A DNA stretch of 64,000 bases from Clonostachys chloroleuca (GCA_037952775.1 JBANAY010000003.1:34162001-34226000), one strand, 5' to 3'. Positions 47,063 through 59,562 are shown, counted from the first letter of the stretch. Made by a program: numbers and translations. The notes: a model not told the origin generated them from the sequence alone.

Positions 47063-48213
47063 TGTCAATCTTTGGCGATCCGGTCTAATGAAGAGGTTGT
47101 TGGCGAGGGGATTGAAGCACGGGTTGGGTTGTCGTCGAAACGCTGCAGTTGGTTTTGTTGAATCGACGAGCCCGAGTGAGTGAGCTTCAGAATGCAGTGG
47201 CTGGCATCCATGTCAAGATCAAGCCTGGAGAGGCTGGGAGGTCATTGATGGAGCACACTGAGACTGGGTACCTGGGGGCAGGAATTGGGTGGCTAGCGCT
47301 CCAACGGGTACCTGCTAGGAGCACTAACACTGCCAGTACTTGTCATTGACAGAAGCTGGGCCATTATACGGTCAGTGCTTAGCGTAGGTAAGGTCCTTGT
47401 GCCCGCCCTCTACCTATGGTATGGGGTAGGTTGGGTTGGTGACTCTGAATAGGTAGGCACCATGATCGACTGCAGACTTTCATGTCACCAACGACAAAAT
47501 TGATAAGAATTTCTTACCAACCACAACTTAATAATGCGTGTGCATGGAATACACGCGAAGACAGCATTATCACTCCCCACATCTGAGGTAGGGGTCCCGT
47601 GGGGGCGAGGAGATGGTACGTCAGCGTACCTACCCGATACCGATGGCTCTTTAGGGTAGGGCGGCTCCATCCGCACTGGCTCGTTTGTCATGCACGTTCT
47701 CAAATGGGATGATCTACCAGATCTGCTTCAGCAAATGGCTTTCCAGATCGTAGTTGCCCGAAGAAGATCATGATGAGTCTTACCGATTATGTTCTCGCGG
47801 CCCAGTGCTCCCTCCATTCATAGACCGCGCCCCCATTTCAGCTTGGTCATCACACGACATGAAGGGTGGGCGTCCAAATTGCGTGATTGTCCCACAGTTT
47901 GACGCCAAACGGTGGGTGATCAACTATAGTGATCATGCCTCTCGAAACGACACACGAGGCGAAGCAAGCCTCCCAGGCCATGGAGACCTGCAATTTGTGT
48001 CATGTTAGAACCCGGTTATAGCGCCTGCTTTCCCCCGCCGTAATGTGCTGGCTCTCCTCTCGAACATGATAAACCTTCTTTGCTCCTCAAGAGTAGCCTG
48101 ACTGTGCCCGCGTCTGTGGCGTCTTCATGTTGGATTGAACTGTGTTGGTGCTCAGGGGCTGACAGCCAGCCATTACCGTGCCACAACACGGAGTCGACCG
48201 TGTCGTACTCAAC
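47063..48213. other. Divergent promoter region of BUB2 and the sulfate permease
   Basis: 1.15 kb with several TAGGTA/TACCTA words (47390-47460, 47630). I looked for a Cys3-type ATGRYRYCAT site expected at sulfur genes and did not see a clear one. No gene. Confidence 0.45.
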
Positions 48214-50631
48214 ATGTCCCTTCCTAAAACTGGTTCTCCGGAACCCGAGGACAGAGTCAGGGGTGATACAGTATCACAACTGGTGTCCAGCCCCGATATG
48301 TACATCGAGGGTCTCCCCACATCTGTCGAATGGCTTCGAGAACAGGTCCCAACTGCGGGAGAAGCTGCAAGTTACACTGCCTCATTGTTTCCTTTCGTCT
48401 CATGGGTTAGCCATTACAACAACATACAGTGGTTGGCGTCAGACGTGGTCGCTGGCGTCACCATTGGTGCTGTCGTGGTTCCCCAAGGCATGGCCTACGC
48501 CCTTTTGGCAAAGCTGCCCCCCGAGTACGGCCTATACTCCTCCTTCGTGGGGGTAATGCTGTACTGGATATTCGGTACCTCCAAAGATATCTCTATTGGG
48601 CCCGTGGCAGTCCTTTCCACCGTTGTCGGTACGTGATCGAGGCGGTTCGCACTTCGGGACTTGATACTCCACCCCAAACTATTGCCTTCACTCTATCAGT
48701 AGTTTCTGGTAGCATTGTTCTCGCTATCGGCCTGCTTCGTTGGGGCTGGATCGTCGACATTATACCCCTCACCTCCTTGTCTGCTTTCATGACTGGATCT
48801 GCGGTAACTATTGCCGCCAGCCAACTCCCGGCACTTTTAGGAGTCAAAGGTTTCTCAAACCGAGACCCGCCATACCAGGTAATCCTAAATACCGTGAAGC
48901 ATCTTGCAGAAGCGAAGACGGATGCTGTCTTGGGAATCACTGCTCTCGTCATATTGTATTCGATCCGACACTCATTGGCCAAGGCGGCTGAACGCTTTCC
49001 AAGGCACAAGCGTTTCATTTTCTTTCTTAGCACTATGCGAACAGTTGCCGTCTTGGTGATGTTTACAACGGCGAGTTATTTGATCAACGCAGATAGACCA
49101 AATGATCCCCTTTTTGATATCCTGGGTCACATCCCTCAAGGTAAGTTATTAACCAGCAGATTTACCTCGGTTTCATTCTGACTAGAGACTAGGCTTTCGA
49201 CACATTGGAGTGCCCCAGGTAGATTTTAACCTTGTCCATCGCTTTTCTTCTCTCATCCCCGCAACTGTCATCGTGATGGTGGTCGAACACATGGCCATCG
49301 CGAAAAGCTTTGGCAGAGTAAACAACTACACGATCGACCCCTCTCAGGAAATGGTCGCTATTGGGATCACAAACATGCTTGGCCCCGTGTTTGGCGGATA
49401 TTCTTCTACAGGCTCATTCAGCCGTACCGCGATCAATTCCAAAGCCGGAGTTCGCACGCCGGCAGCAGGACTCTTCACAGGTGGTATCGTTCTACTGGCG
49501 ACCTACTTCCTAACAGAAGTATTCTTCTTTATCCCTAGCGCTGCTCTATCTGCCGTGATCATCCACGCTGTGGGCGATTTGGTTACATCCCCCTCTACCG
49601 CCACTCAGTTCTGGTGTGTGTCGCCTATTGAGTTTTTCGTCTTCGTGGTCGGGGTGCTGGTCAGCTTCTTTGCTGGCATAGAAGACGGCCTCTACACCAC
49701 GATCGGACTATCCATTGCGATCCTTCTTTTCCGTCTTCTGCAAGCCCGTGGTGACTTCCTGGGGCGAGTCAAGGTACACTCGGTATTGGGAGACCACATC
49801 ATCGGCGATAGCCATAGAGAGGTTGTGGCCCAATACGGCACTTTCGACCAAGACACAACCGAAAACTCGGCCCGGGCCCGGAATGTGTATTTACCTCTCA
49901 ATCACGGTGATGGCTCAAACCCCGAGCTTAACATCGAGACCCCTTATCCAGGGATTTTCATCTACCGCTTTTCCGACGGCTTCAATTTTACCAACGCGAA
50001 CGCATCACTCGATTACTTGACAGAGTTCATCTATGACAATACAAAGCAGACCAGCCCGGTGTTCTTTGAGCGGCCGGGAGACAGGCCCTGGAATGATCCC
50101 GGGCCAAGACGATCTGCCAAGTCGCTCGCGAATCCCTTGCATGAGCGGTTGCCCTGCCTCAAAGCCATCATTCTTGATTTCAGTTCCGTGAATAATGTCG
50201 ATATTACGTCTGTGCAAAGACTGATAGACGTGAGGAATCAGTTAGATGCCTATTCCACCCCTGACGTCGTGGATTGGCACATTGCCTGCATCAACAACAG
50301 ATGGACGAAGCGGGCTTTGGACGCAGCTGGGTTCGGGGTACCGTCTAATCACAATGAAGAAACGCATCACAGATGGAAGTCAATCTTCAGCATCGCTGAC
50401 ATTGGCGGACGAAACTCAGCGGCAGCTGTTGCAGAAGAGTCTCGCATGAGCTCGTCCGCGCTTAGAGACGAGGAGGAAGCTTCAAGTACAGAGGGAATAA
50501 GCCCACTTGCGGAGAGAGAGGGCGACATTGGCATGGAGAAGACTGGGCCAGCCTCTCCAAGGCGGAATCGAGGGGTGGGAGGAGGTTTGGCTATCCACAG
50601 CGTGAACAAGCCTCTGTTCCACGTGGATTGA
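48214..50631 (+). CDS. SulP-family sulfate permease with STAS domain
   Basis: Exons 48214-49140 and 49193-50631 (52-nt intron, GTAAGT). With one base added at 48628-48630 the protein is 788 residues, normal for fungal SulP sulfate:H+ symporters such as Sul1/Sul2 and CYS-14. The plasma-membrane core is clear: VVPQGMAYALLAKLPPEYGLYSS (split here as VVPQGMAYALLA and KLPPEYGLYSS), SLSAFMTGSAV, SFGRVNNYTIDPSQEM, GGYSSTGSFSRTAIN, AGVRTPAAGLFTG and AVIIHAVGDL. The C-terminal STAS domain includes LKAIILDFSSVNNVDITSV. A Ser/Glu-rich tail follows. The frame break in VLSTVVG-YVIEAVR is best repaired by doubling the T at 48630; an intron starting at the same GTACGT would delete conserved sequence and is less likely. 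Confidence 0.9.
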
Positions 50632-51210
50632 CGAGCGCGCTGCAGAGCGCTATTGCAAACGTCGAAGCGAAAGAGGAGTTTAAATTTTCACGGCAATTGG
50701 ATACTTAGCATGATTCTATGACATAGACTCAGGGTGGCATTGTTGGCGTTTACACTGGCGAGCGGACTCATTTTGTTTTTCTTAGGACTTCTCAAATATA
50801 ATTCAGTGTTTTATCAGAGCTTAATCTTCTTTCCGCAATATGGCGAGTGTCAAGAATATGGTGCCGTAAACCTTTGGTCGATCTGTAATTGTTTGGATTT
50901 GCTATAGGGGTCTTTCATAACTTGTTGACAACATCTGTTCTTGACTTTGACCTTCTCCAGGTTGATTGGGGTTGCTGTTCGGAACAGTGACTATTGTGTG
51001 CACTGGAAGGGTCGTGGCTATTATGTGACCTTATAAATAGAGGGCACAACGTTCGTGCCTCCCCAGCTTATAACACCTTCCCTCACAAACCGTCACATTT
51101 CTAGATAGACCTCCGACTTTCAATAGCACCTTTTTCCACCTCATTCCCATCTCACTCATCAACAACTGAGCCCAAACCCCGCGCTCCGTCGATTACTGGT
51201 CTATAACGTC
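50632..51210. other. Intergenic region upstream of the F-box gene
   Basis: 579 bp with the permease 3' UTR and the F-box gene promoter, with a TATAAATA word near 51032 and a C-rich leader. No gene. Confidence 0.5.
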
Positions 51211-52415
51211 ATGCCCAACAACCGCAGAACAGAAAATGTCGTTTCGTATTTCGAAAAACTCCCAACCGAGGTCATCTTGATGATCGCCTCGCTCTGCGAT
51301 CACGGGACTATTGTGGCTTTAGTGTCCACCTCTTCCCACATGCGATTCAAGGTCCTCCCGCTTATTCACAAGCAAGTCGTGTTTTGGGGTCAACAAGATT
51401 CACTAAAGAAACTACTTGCCGACTTCTCGGGGTGCTAACCCCTCATCAAATCTCGTATATACAGCACAGTCAGGTAAATCCCCGAACGAGCCCCATAAGG
51501 CTTTTCTATAACTAATTTGAAGATATAGCTCTGCAATCATAGTTGTTTTGCCGAAGCCTGGCCAACGCGGGCTACGCGCGGATCGTGATGATAAAGCTGA
51601 CGGCCTGGCGGAGCGGATTCTCGAAGCTCTACAGACTATGCCCAACGAGGCTGAACTATATCATAGAATGCTGTTTGAGGGAGCTACCGAAATCCAGTAC
51701 CTACAAATCTCCTCCTCAACGCGTGTTATGAGAAGATTACTCCAAACATGTCCTGCGCTCACAACACTAGAAATCGGCCCTGGCTTCAAAATGGGACGGC
51801 TTCACGAGATTCCGCCAACAGTCAAGCGCCTGGGAGTGACTCTACATGTTGAGTCGCATCTGTCATCCAGTGTCTGGATCCCATCACTCAAAGTTGAGAA
51901 CATCCGCCACATTGTAAGGCTCAATAGTTGCCTTGAAGAACTTATTCTGCGCGATTACGAGAAGAATAAAACCCCCTTTCACCCTTTTTCAATTAAAGAT
52001 GGAGAGTTGGATGCAATTTTCGTAAGTACAAGTGTTCTGGCGCATGATATAGCGTACGTTGACGCATGCTAATCGTCTCTTCATCTAGAAAAACTCTCTG
52101 CGTGAAGCTGCCCATGAACCGAGCCGGCTACCGAAGTTGCAGCGTCTAGCAATCAATATATGGAGGGGGACATCTTCACAAGTCCGTAGCCACAGTCAAC
52201 TGGTTCTGCTGAAGAACAAAGATTGGCACAACAACTGGTACAGCGACTGCATCCGGAGGTTAGGAGAAGCTCTGCCACATATCCAACAGATATGTATCAT
52301 CTCCGGGAATCATACCTATTGGCGGGGTTCCAGGCAGATGCCGAACGGAACGTTTCTCACCGAGAAAAGGACCATGGAATCCGGCAAAAAGTTTCCTCGC
52401 ACATTCAATAGATAA
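51211..52415 (+). CDS. F-box protein, with an in-frame TAA in exon 1
   Basis: Exons 51211-51473, 51529-52021 and 52089-52415 join in one frame to about 360 residues. The N-terminus YFEKLPTEVILMIASLCD is an F-box, the Skp1-binding module of SCF ubiquitin ligases; downstream LxxLxL-type spacing (CPALTTLEIG, PKLQRLAINIW) suggests degenerate leucine-rich repeats for substrate binding. The frame is broken by TAA at 51436-51438 (after LLADFSGC), while the sequence after it stays open to the intron at 51474-51528 (GTAAAT donor, CTAAT branch) and continues in phase. TAA sits in GCTAAC, a branch-point word, so an additional intron removing it is possible; otherwise it is a truncating mutation or base error. 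Substrate unknown. Confidence 0.6.
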
Positions 52416-52997
52416 TCAGAGCCAGGACTTCCAATGGACCGGTAGTAAGACTGCTGGGTCTCAAGTTTTGACGGGACCGGAATGGTTGATTATTTACATA
52501 TTATTTCTACGTGCTCTGAATTTGGGGAATTAGACGATTCGGGAAAGGAGTTACGTAATGGTGAAGAAAATAATCAAGACTTGGAGAGTTTCAATTTCGA
52601 GTTTAGTATTTGATATTGTGAGAAAATGCCCAGCTAGACCATCAAAAACGGACGAGAGAGTGAAACGGTATTGAATCGAGAAACTTTACAATTCCACATA
52701 TGGGCGAAGATATCCGGCTCGCGTACGCATTCAATATTTTTGCAGTTGAAATGTACCTTACTTGGTAGCGTTTTGTTTGCGGTCGGATGTTATGCCCTAT
52801 GTCCCCTTTTTTGGAGGGATTGAACCACGCCTTGGGTTGAAGCATACTTGATTCCACCCAGGTCTTTTTAGCGAACATCCGAAACATCAGGAGGGATCTA
52901 GTATCCTAACCTAACTGTCTGCGTTATTGAAATAAGTCCATCCAGCCGGACCCTTCGATATGTCATGTGGGACTATGGGATATCTTGCTGGCCTCGG
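52416..52997. other. Intergenic region
   Basis: 582 bp, AT-rich, no credible gene on either strand. Confidence 0.5.
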
Positions 52998-53043
52998 TCA
53001 AGGCGCTTTAGGCTTAGGCTCTCCAGACCCGGACGCTTTTGAT

Positions 53044-53331
53044 TCAGATGCTTCTGGGATAGGCGAGCCTTCTAAGTTCATGGATTCCATTTGCTGAAGA
53101 AGACCATCTTCCCAAGATTGAACTCGCTCTAAAGGTACGGACTTCTCCTTTGTGTGCGGTATCGGGCTGTTCGATGCCTGTCGTTGGAGCGAGCCCTTGG
53201 CGATGGCATATGAGATGTTGGCGCATCTTGATGCGGTCTTCAGATGTCCTTGCGAAGGCTCGCTCGGACTCGCGGATGTACTTGGCGAACAATCGGTCCC
53301 GTTTCTTGGTGATCTTCTTGAGACTAGTCAT
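53044..53331 (-). CDS. Small basic hypothetical protein
   Basis: A 95-residue frame starting MTSLKKITKKRDRLFAKYIR at 53331. The first 60 residues are Lys/Arg-rich and look coding. After HKGE the sequence in the +1-shifted frame (stop at 52998-53000) reads as an acidic, Ser/Pro-rich tail (SWEDGLLQQMESMNLEG) that looks more protein-like than the annotated end, so one extra G near 53145 may have shifted the frame. No family recognised. Confidence 0.35.
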   Translation of the reverse strand: MTSLKKITKKRDRLFAKYIRESERAFARTSEDRIKMRQHLICHRQGLAPTTGIEQPDTAHKGEVRTFRASSILGRWSSSANGIHELRRLAYPRSI

Positions 53332-55143
53332 GGTGAGGTACGGTTTCGTTTGGAAGCCGAGGTGAGGAAGGGAAGATGCTGTGATGATAGAAAGTGTGAC
53401 AGGATGAGGCGAGAGTATAAAGGAAAACGAGAGAAAGGGAAGCGAGAGGGTGACAACAAACAAGGCCTAGTAAGGTATACGATTCCAAAGGCACGCTCCT
53501 GCAAATTGCACCTAATAATTACAACACAATAAAACAATAATCATTAAGTATAAAAATAAACCAAACGTCACAGTCTCAAGCTACATGGAGAAACAAACTT
53601 CCAAATCCCCACACCTACAACCTCTCCGCCATGGAATCAGAATATGTATGTGCCGCATTATAAGCGAGCTGGGTTTAAATCCAGAGAGGGAACTAATCGT
53701 ATTCGACACATGGAAGCGAGGTCAAATATACGAAGCACAAGGCGCAACACCCTCAGAAAGCACGATTAGGAGAACAAATGTGTGCGAGCCATCCTGTTAC
53801 ATTAACCTTCCTTCTGTGGTATCTGCTTTGAAGCGACAAGAATGGAGCATCACTGACAGCCCGCTTCATTAAATAGAAGCGAGCAGCTGCTATTAGTCAA
53901 AAGGACTATTTCGAATCAGAATATGAGGACGATTTCGATGATGAGGCTGGGCAAACTTCAAGCGCTTGACTCGATGATGAACACATGAAGAAACGCGAAA
54001 ACTTAACGGAGCATGATGACGACCACCCAAAGAAACGCCAGAAATCGAAAGCAGGAGGTAGAGAATACAGGTCACGAGCCGCACCCGAAGCCGCCTATCT
54101 TGAAGAATTTATGTCTAAATCGGACAGTGATATGGATGACAGCAATGATGACTATGAGGATTCTCCAAGCTCAGAAGAAGATACCACAGAAGGTGAGGAA
54201 AGTGAGGAAGACTCAGATGGCACGACTTTGGGGGACCGTGAAGGAGACACCAACCTTCGATGTGCTTTAGATGAGAAGTAAAGGAAGGGAAGGGGAGAGA
54301 AGTAAACATGTCAAGGGAGTTTTATGTTATTGGCCTAATATGATCCATATGACGCCGTGTTGTTGTGTATTCCATGGTTAGCAGTTCACTGGGAGTCACA
54401 CCGGCAGAAGAGCGGTAATCTCCTCAGCATCGTTGCTACGCGTTGCCTTTGCCTGCTCATATGCCCTTATGGATGGCGGGAGGCAGGTCGAAGGATCTGA
54501 AGTTATCTTGCGCTCATCCGCCCACAACATGGAATTCTTTGACTCCTGTGAGACTTGATGGTCACCTTTTGCCTGAATTTGAGTTTGGCTCTTCTGCAGA
54601 GAAAGCTATGATGACTTCCCTCATCTGTTCATATCACATACACGGCATTTCGTATTCTCTCAATGTGCCACCCGGCTTTGTGCTCTCTGGCAAAGAAATC
54701 CATATATAACTCCTGATTGACCTACAAAATATGATGTGCCCCTAACCCTGCCAGTGCTCTTTCAGTCTGCTTGATAAACAAATGCTAGCGCCTGCGCAAT
54801 ACCATCATCTTGGAAATAAGCAAGTCCATGATCCATGTCGCCGCTGTAAAGTCAGCATTCGAGTCCTATCGCCTGTATCAAACTCCCATTTGCGTTTATC
54901 GCCCCTCCCCCAAAATAACAAAACATAAGCTAAGTCTCAACATCCTTAGTTGCTACTTGGTTCATTCCAAATGCTAACATAGATTGGTTCCCATTCCCAT
55001 AGCTAAAGGTAGGGATATAATTTCATCAGAGCGATCTTCAGAGGGATTTCACCCTCGCACTCTTCTTGGCTCGTTTAAATGTCATACTAAATCTTGATCA
55101 TATCGTAGCTGAGCTCAAATTTGCTTCTGGAGTAAGTTTGATC
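53332..55143. other. Gene-poor stretch with broken frames
   Basis: 1.8 kb, AT-rich. A 95-codon frame at 53585-53872 contains a plausible segment (LGLNPERELIVFDTWKRGQI) but no known motif. An interrupted acidic frame follows (listed separately). From 54310 to 55143 I see nothing. Confidence 0.4.
53877..54281 (+). pseudogene. Acidic/basic low-complexity frame interrupted by TGA
   Basis: One frame runs from 53877 to 54281 with a single TGA at 53967-53969. Both sides are alike in composition: EYEDDFDDEAGQTSSA before it, and KKRENLTEHDDDHPKKRQKSK with DSDMDDSNDDYEDSPSSEED after it. It resembles a nuclear acidic tail, but no domain is visible. It could be a decayed gene, a read-through candidate or chance. 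Confidence 0.25.
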
Positions 55144-56010
55144 TCAATCCATGTAGAAATCACCCTTGAGGATGCGTTCCTGGAAAGCATCTGGCTTGGG
55201 TCTCTCTTGCACAGGCTTAGGGGCAGGTGCATGGTTCGGGGGTGGTGGCATGTCGGAGACAGACTTGGCGCGGTCGTGGTGGAAGCTTGCATGCTGAGGT
55301 GGCGAAGTTGCCAGAGAAAATGAAGGTCGCTGACCTCCGGCTACATGGCTCTCCGCTCGGGACCTAAGTTGCTCAGGCCAATTGAAGCCTTGCTGGTCTA
55401 AGCGAGGGACAGTGTCAGAAGTAAATCTTATATGCTGGGCATGGCTTGCTTTCGAAGGGGAAGAGGCAGACACTTCGACGCTTGCTCGGCGCCCTGCGAG
55501 TGCTGCAGAAAGGGCAGAATGTTTGGTCTGAGCCGCAGGTCTACTGAATCTGCGACCAGATAGAGGTGGGGGAGAACTTGGGCTGGTATTACCATGACCT
55601 GGGCTCCCACCAGGGCGATAGCCCCTCATTGAGGAGTTGCCAAAACTCATACGCCTTGTGAATGGCGTGGTTGGCGCTGTCTTCGGTCCGAAATCGTCGT
55701 CATCAATAGCGCTCTCGTCAATTGAGTCCGAATTGTTTGAATTGGTCGACATGCTTCCCCGGCGCATGCCGAAGCCAGAGGAGACATTTGGTGAAGCCCC
55801 CGAGAGTCCTAGAGTCGAGACAGATAGTCTACGACGTTGGGGGTCTGTGACAGCTGGGTTTGGCTGGCCAGGAAATGGCGGGCCAGTGACACTGGGGCCA
55901 GAGCGCTGGAAGAGATTGGATAAGGCGGCTTGTGTAATTGAGCCGCGGCGGTTTCGTGGATTCGCATCGCCAGAGCCGGAAGGCCCTGGGAAAGAGCCAT
56001 CGGTCGACAT
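55144..56010 (-). CDS. Conserved-looking disordered protein with six RRxS phosphosites
   Basis: A single-exon, 288-residue protein rich in Ser, Pro, Gly and Arg, with no predicted folded domain. Six Arg-Arg-x-Ser motifs are spread along it: RRGSIT, RRLSVS, RRGSMS, RRMSFG, RRFSRP and RRASVE. RRxS is the consensus for cAMP-dependent protein kinase. The acidic block SIDESAIDDDDFG (about residue 95) and the C-terminal QERILKGDFYMD look conserved in kind and may be interaction motifs. I do not recognise the family. A 3.5 kb gene-free region lies upstream. A multi-site PKA or related-kinase substrate is an inference. Confidence 0.75.
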   Translation of the reverse strand: MSTDGSFPGPSGSGDANPRNRRGSITQAALSNLFQRSGPSVTGPPFPGQPNPAVTDPQRRRLSVSTLGLSGASPNVSSGFGMRRGSMSTNSNNSDSIDESAIDDDDFGPKTAPTTPFTRRMSFGNSSMRGYRPGGSPGHGNTSPSSPPPLSGRRFSRPAAQTKHSALSAALAGRRASVEVSASSPSKASHAQHIRFTSDTVPRLDQQGFNWPEQLRSRAESHVAGGQRPSFSLATSPPQHASFHHDRAKSVSDMPPPPNHAPAPKPVQERPKPDAFQERILKGDFYMD

Positions 56011-59000
56011 GGCTGCGAGGGTGTTGGCACAATGGAACCGACAGTATACGTAGAATGGGATAGGATTGATTTCGGTGGTTTAAGATGAGCAGTCGGTTTG
56101 CGATTTAGATCCGTAGGTTGGATGAGAGCAAGGCGTCGATGGAAAGATTTCAAATTATTATTGAAGGAGAGAGGAAAAGGAAGAGAAGAAGAGAGGAGAG
56201 GAGAAGAAGATGAATAAAGCTGGGGTAGTGTAGCTCGAGGTAGAGGGGATTGCACTAGTGAGACACGTGTGGGGAGGTGGCTTTATAGTGTTGACTGAGT
56301 AATCCTAGTTGGTGAAAGAGTAGGTGTGGTTGTGCTTGGTATGAATGCCAGATTGAAAGGGTGCATCCAGGATGTGCGCGCGGTCGGGGGTGGGAGCTGA
56401 AACTTCTGCAGTGCGGCAGACACGCAGCAGCTAGGGGAAGTGGTGGGAGAAAGCCACGAATCAACAACAAAGGAGGGCAATTGCGAGATCGGTGTTGAAG
56501 TCGTTCTATAACATTGACAGGTATTCTATGGTGCGGTACGAATGGCGGTACCAGGATGGAGCAGAGGATCAAGCGCCCACCAGTAGCGAGCACGGACAGA
56601 CAAGACGAGGGCTGGCGTTCCGGCGGCAACGCAGCAGGAGAGGGCACGCTTCCAATGGTCGAGGATCTGGCCAGGAGGGTGTTGTCGAGACTCGTGGAAA
56701 GTGGTGCCAGATGGCAAGAAAGTCAGTAGAGTTGTAGACCGAGGACGGGGCGGAGAGCCAGAAGCAGGAGCTTGGCTACTAGGCCGCGCCTGCTTTTTAG
56801 TGGGCAGACAGGGCGGCAAGCACGGATTGACCCCAGCGGTTTGGGGGACCCTGAAAGCAACGGCGCCGGCCACACAAAAGTGGGGTGATGCTGAGATCCG
56901 AGAAGTCCGCCACAGGGATGGTCTGGCCCAAACATTCCCAGAGCATGCGTCCGTACGTAGGCTGTGACGGGGAATTCGCCGATCTCATGTTAACGGAAGG
57001 TAGAGAGGAGTTATGGCGATCTGTCTGGCAGTGACACCAGATCGCCACTATGTCGCAACTACGCTGTTACCAATTTATTGTGTAGGTACGTACCAGATGC
57101 AATGGCCTGTACCCCTCCTCTCTCATCCCCCTAAAGGCAGTGGACGACGAAAGAAGAAGGAAGCTTTGGGCCATTGCTCCTCCTTGCCTGGTCAAGTCGT
57201 GGTGACAGCTGGAAGCTCCATGAAGCTTTAGGAACCTGCCTAGCGAAGTGGGGATGGAGCCACTGAAAGCTAAAGGTTGGTGCATGTGTGAGGGGGATGC
57301 AAGGAGGGTGGTGACGTCGAGCCGATGCCGGGATCGATTAGCTGTGGGGCACCCGCAGAACAGCGTCGTTCAGCGGTATGGTACCTCAGACCTTCTGCTC
57401 TTCGTGCCGGAAGCCTCAGCAGCACCTGCCTGGGGGGTACGCAGCGGAGGTGAATCAGTGCGAGGGGAAGGGGAAGGGGCGACCAAAGTCACCGCCTCAG
57501 CAGATCGTGATTTACTCTTTTCGCTTGCCCACACTCGCATGTTGCAGGGCAGCTCAGGTCATTGTCTACGGCGGTGATCACCCTAAGCCTGCGCCTGGCT
57601 CGGTGCCTGACCCAGTAAAAACATGACCCCAGGTCTATTAGCCAGAATCAAAGTAGGGTCGATTTCACATGCTCCATCCGCTATGCAATGGCTGAGACCG
57701 TGACTCGCGACAGGGAACTAGGTGCCTCTCCCGTCTCACAGGGTATGTTATCAACCTCATCTATGCAGACAAGATGTTGCATTGCCTCCCCATTTCTGTG
57801 CAATGAATCAGCCTGCGACTCAAGGGAGGAGAGATGCTTCCCAATGCAGGCGAGGAAGTAAGAGAGTTCTCTCTGTGTGCTGGAATCGGATCGGGACTGG
57901 GTCTAGGTAAGGGCTGCATTCCTGCAGCTTCGCAAGACGCCAATGTGGCAACCTATAGCCCACCACCCATGCTCTTGTATGCACATCTCATAACACATCT
58001 GCAGATAGACATGGACAGGCCAGGGTCTGGCAACCGAACTAGAGCGCTGACGGGGTTTCGTCAACTGGCTGAGCGCCCAATCACTCCTTGCCTCTGGTCA
58101 GTTTCGACCTTTGCCTATTCACTAACTCGGGGGAACTCTCCCGGAGTCATCAATCTCCACCCTGGAGGCCAATCAATCGGCACTATCTTCACAGAACTCA
58201 CTGTTAGTGCTCGAGGGATTCGATGAGTGTGACATCGGTTTTGCGGGGTATCTACACCCCCATGCCTAAACGAGCTGGCTCATGTTATCAAACTTCAGTC
58301 CATAATCGGGGTTAACGGGACGAGTAAACGATGATTGCAAGTGCGTCCTCCGGCGTCATCTTCGTCTCTCATCCACACGTTGGCGACGCAACTAGCTTCC
58401 AATCGCGTTGCGATGGGCAGCCGCCTACCACGCAGCTCGCATTTAGGTAGCACCATGCAGTAGCAGCAAGCAGGCGCGTACCTAATTTCATGCTCGTGCT
58501 ATGGGTTCTTGGGCCACTTGTGCATCAAAAACAACCACAATCAGCCTATTTTTCTCCTTGGTGTCGTTTCAATCTGTTATCGATGTCACCGCTGCTACAG
58601 TCCACCTCCTCGCCCCTTGCTCTAGCACACTACGGTCGAACTTTTGCTATCCCCGGTTTCCATTCCAATCTGTCATTCTTGGCACCCCTTCGCTTCGCTG
58701 CAACCCCAGTCACAGACATGTTGGCAGACCATAGTCCAATCTCACCCTCCCTATCACGCAGCGAGGACAACCAAGCCAGATTGACAAAGCACTGACATGA
58801 CGGGAACCGGTCAAGGAACAGAGCCCCTATTCTCATTACGAGAAAATCAGGCACCACACCCAAATGCGTTGTTGACCAGAGGACAGCCAGTAGCCAGGCA
58901 GCTGAGAAACCGATGCAGCCATCGCTCGTCCAGCACTCACTTGTCCCAATGTCCAGGATGGGAATGTAGTACGCTAAAAATAATGCCATGCCTATCCTAA

Positions 59001-59562
59001 TTACCAACCCCGCATCTCACGTTTCCACAGGGGCAGCCATGGTCTTACGATCTGCCCTTCGAGCACTTCACCACCCAATAAGCTCATATTTGCCAGAGCT
59101 GATGGCACCCACCGCAAGGTGCCGCGCGCACGCTGCCTCGGCATGGCTTGGCATTTGTGCGATCTGCCCCTCCCTTATCCAAATGGCAAGGTCTAGACCC
59201 CTTGCCTGACACACGGGCACATATGAATATCTGCAAGATCACAGTCACACGACTCACTCTACTCGTGTGATGGCGATTGTTGGATGGTGTTGGCGGAGTA
59301 GGAACGAACACAAAATTTCGAGCCATTGAGCCTTAGGGCGATGCGATGCTGTGGTGCCATTCAAACACTGGTCTCAAAGTTGCATACAAGAGACGGTAAT
59401 TACTTGGTACAGCAACGGGCCCTCCTCCAATGCGAGTTGTGGAATAACACCCCAAGTACGGGAGTTTCTGCCATGCAAACCGCCTTTACAGATATAGTGT
59501 AACTCTCCGCTTGACGAGGCCACAGTTTTGCTCTGGCACAATCGTCTCTTTCCTCATATTCT
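56011..59562. other. 3.5 kb region without a recognisable gene
   Basis: Upstream of the RRxS-rich gene. The first 250 bp look like its leader (A/G-rich on +, so C/T-rich in the transcript). Further frames up to about 130 codons lack motifs and splice-consistent extensions. No repeats with terminal structure seen. Confidence 0.5.

Noticed and set aside
56255..58795. Frames of 80-130 codons upstream of the RRxS gene
   Set aside because: No recognisable domain or splice structure; frames overlap on both strands.
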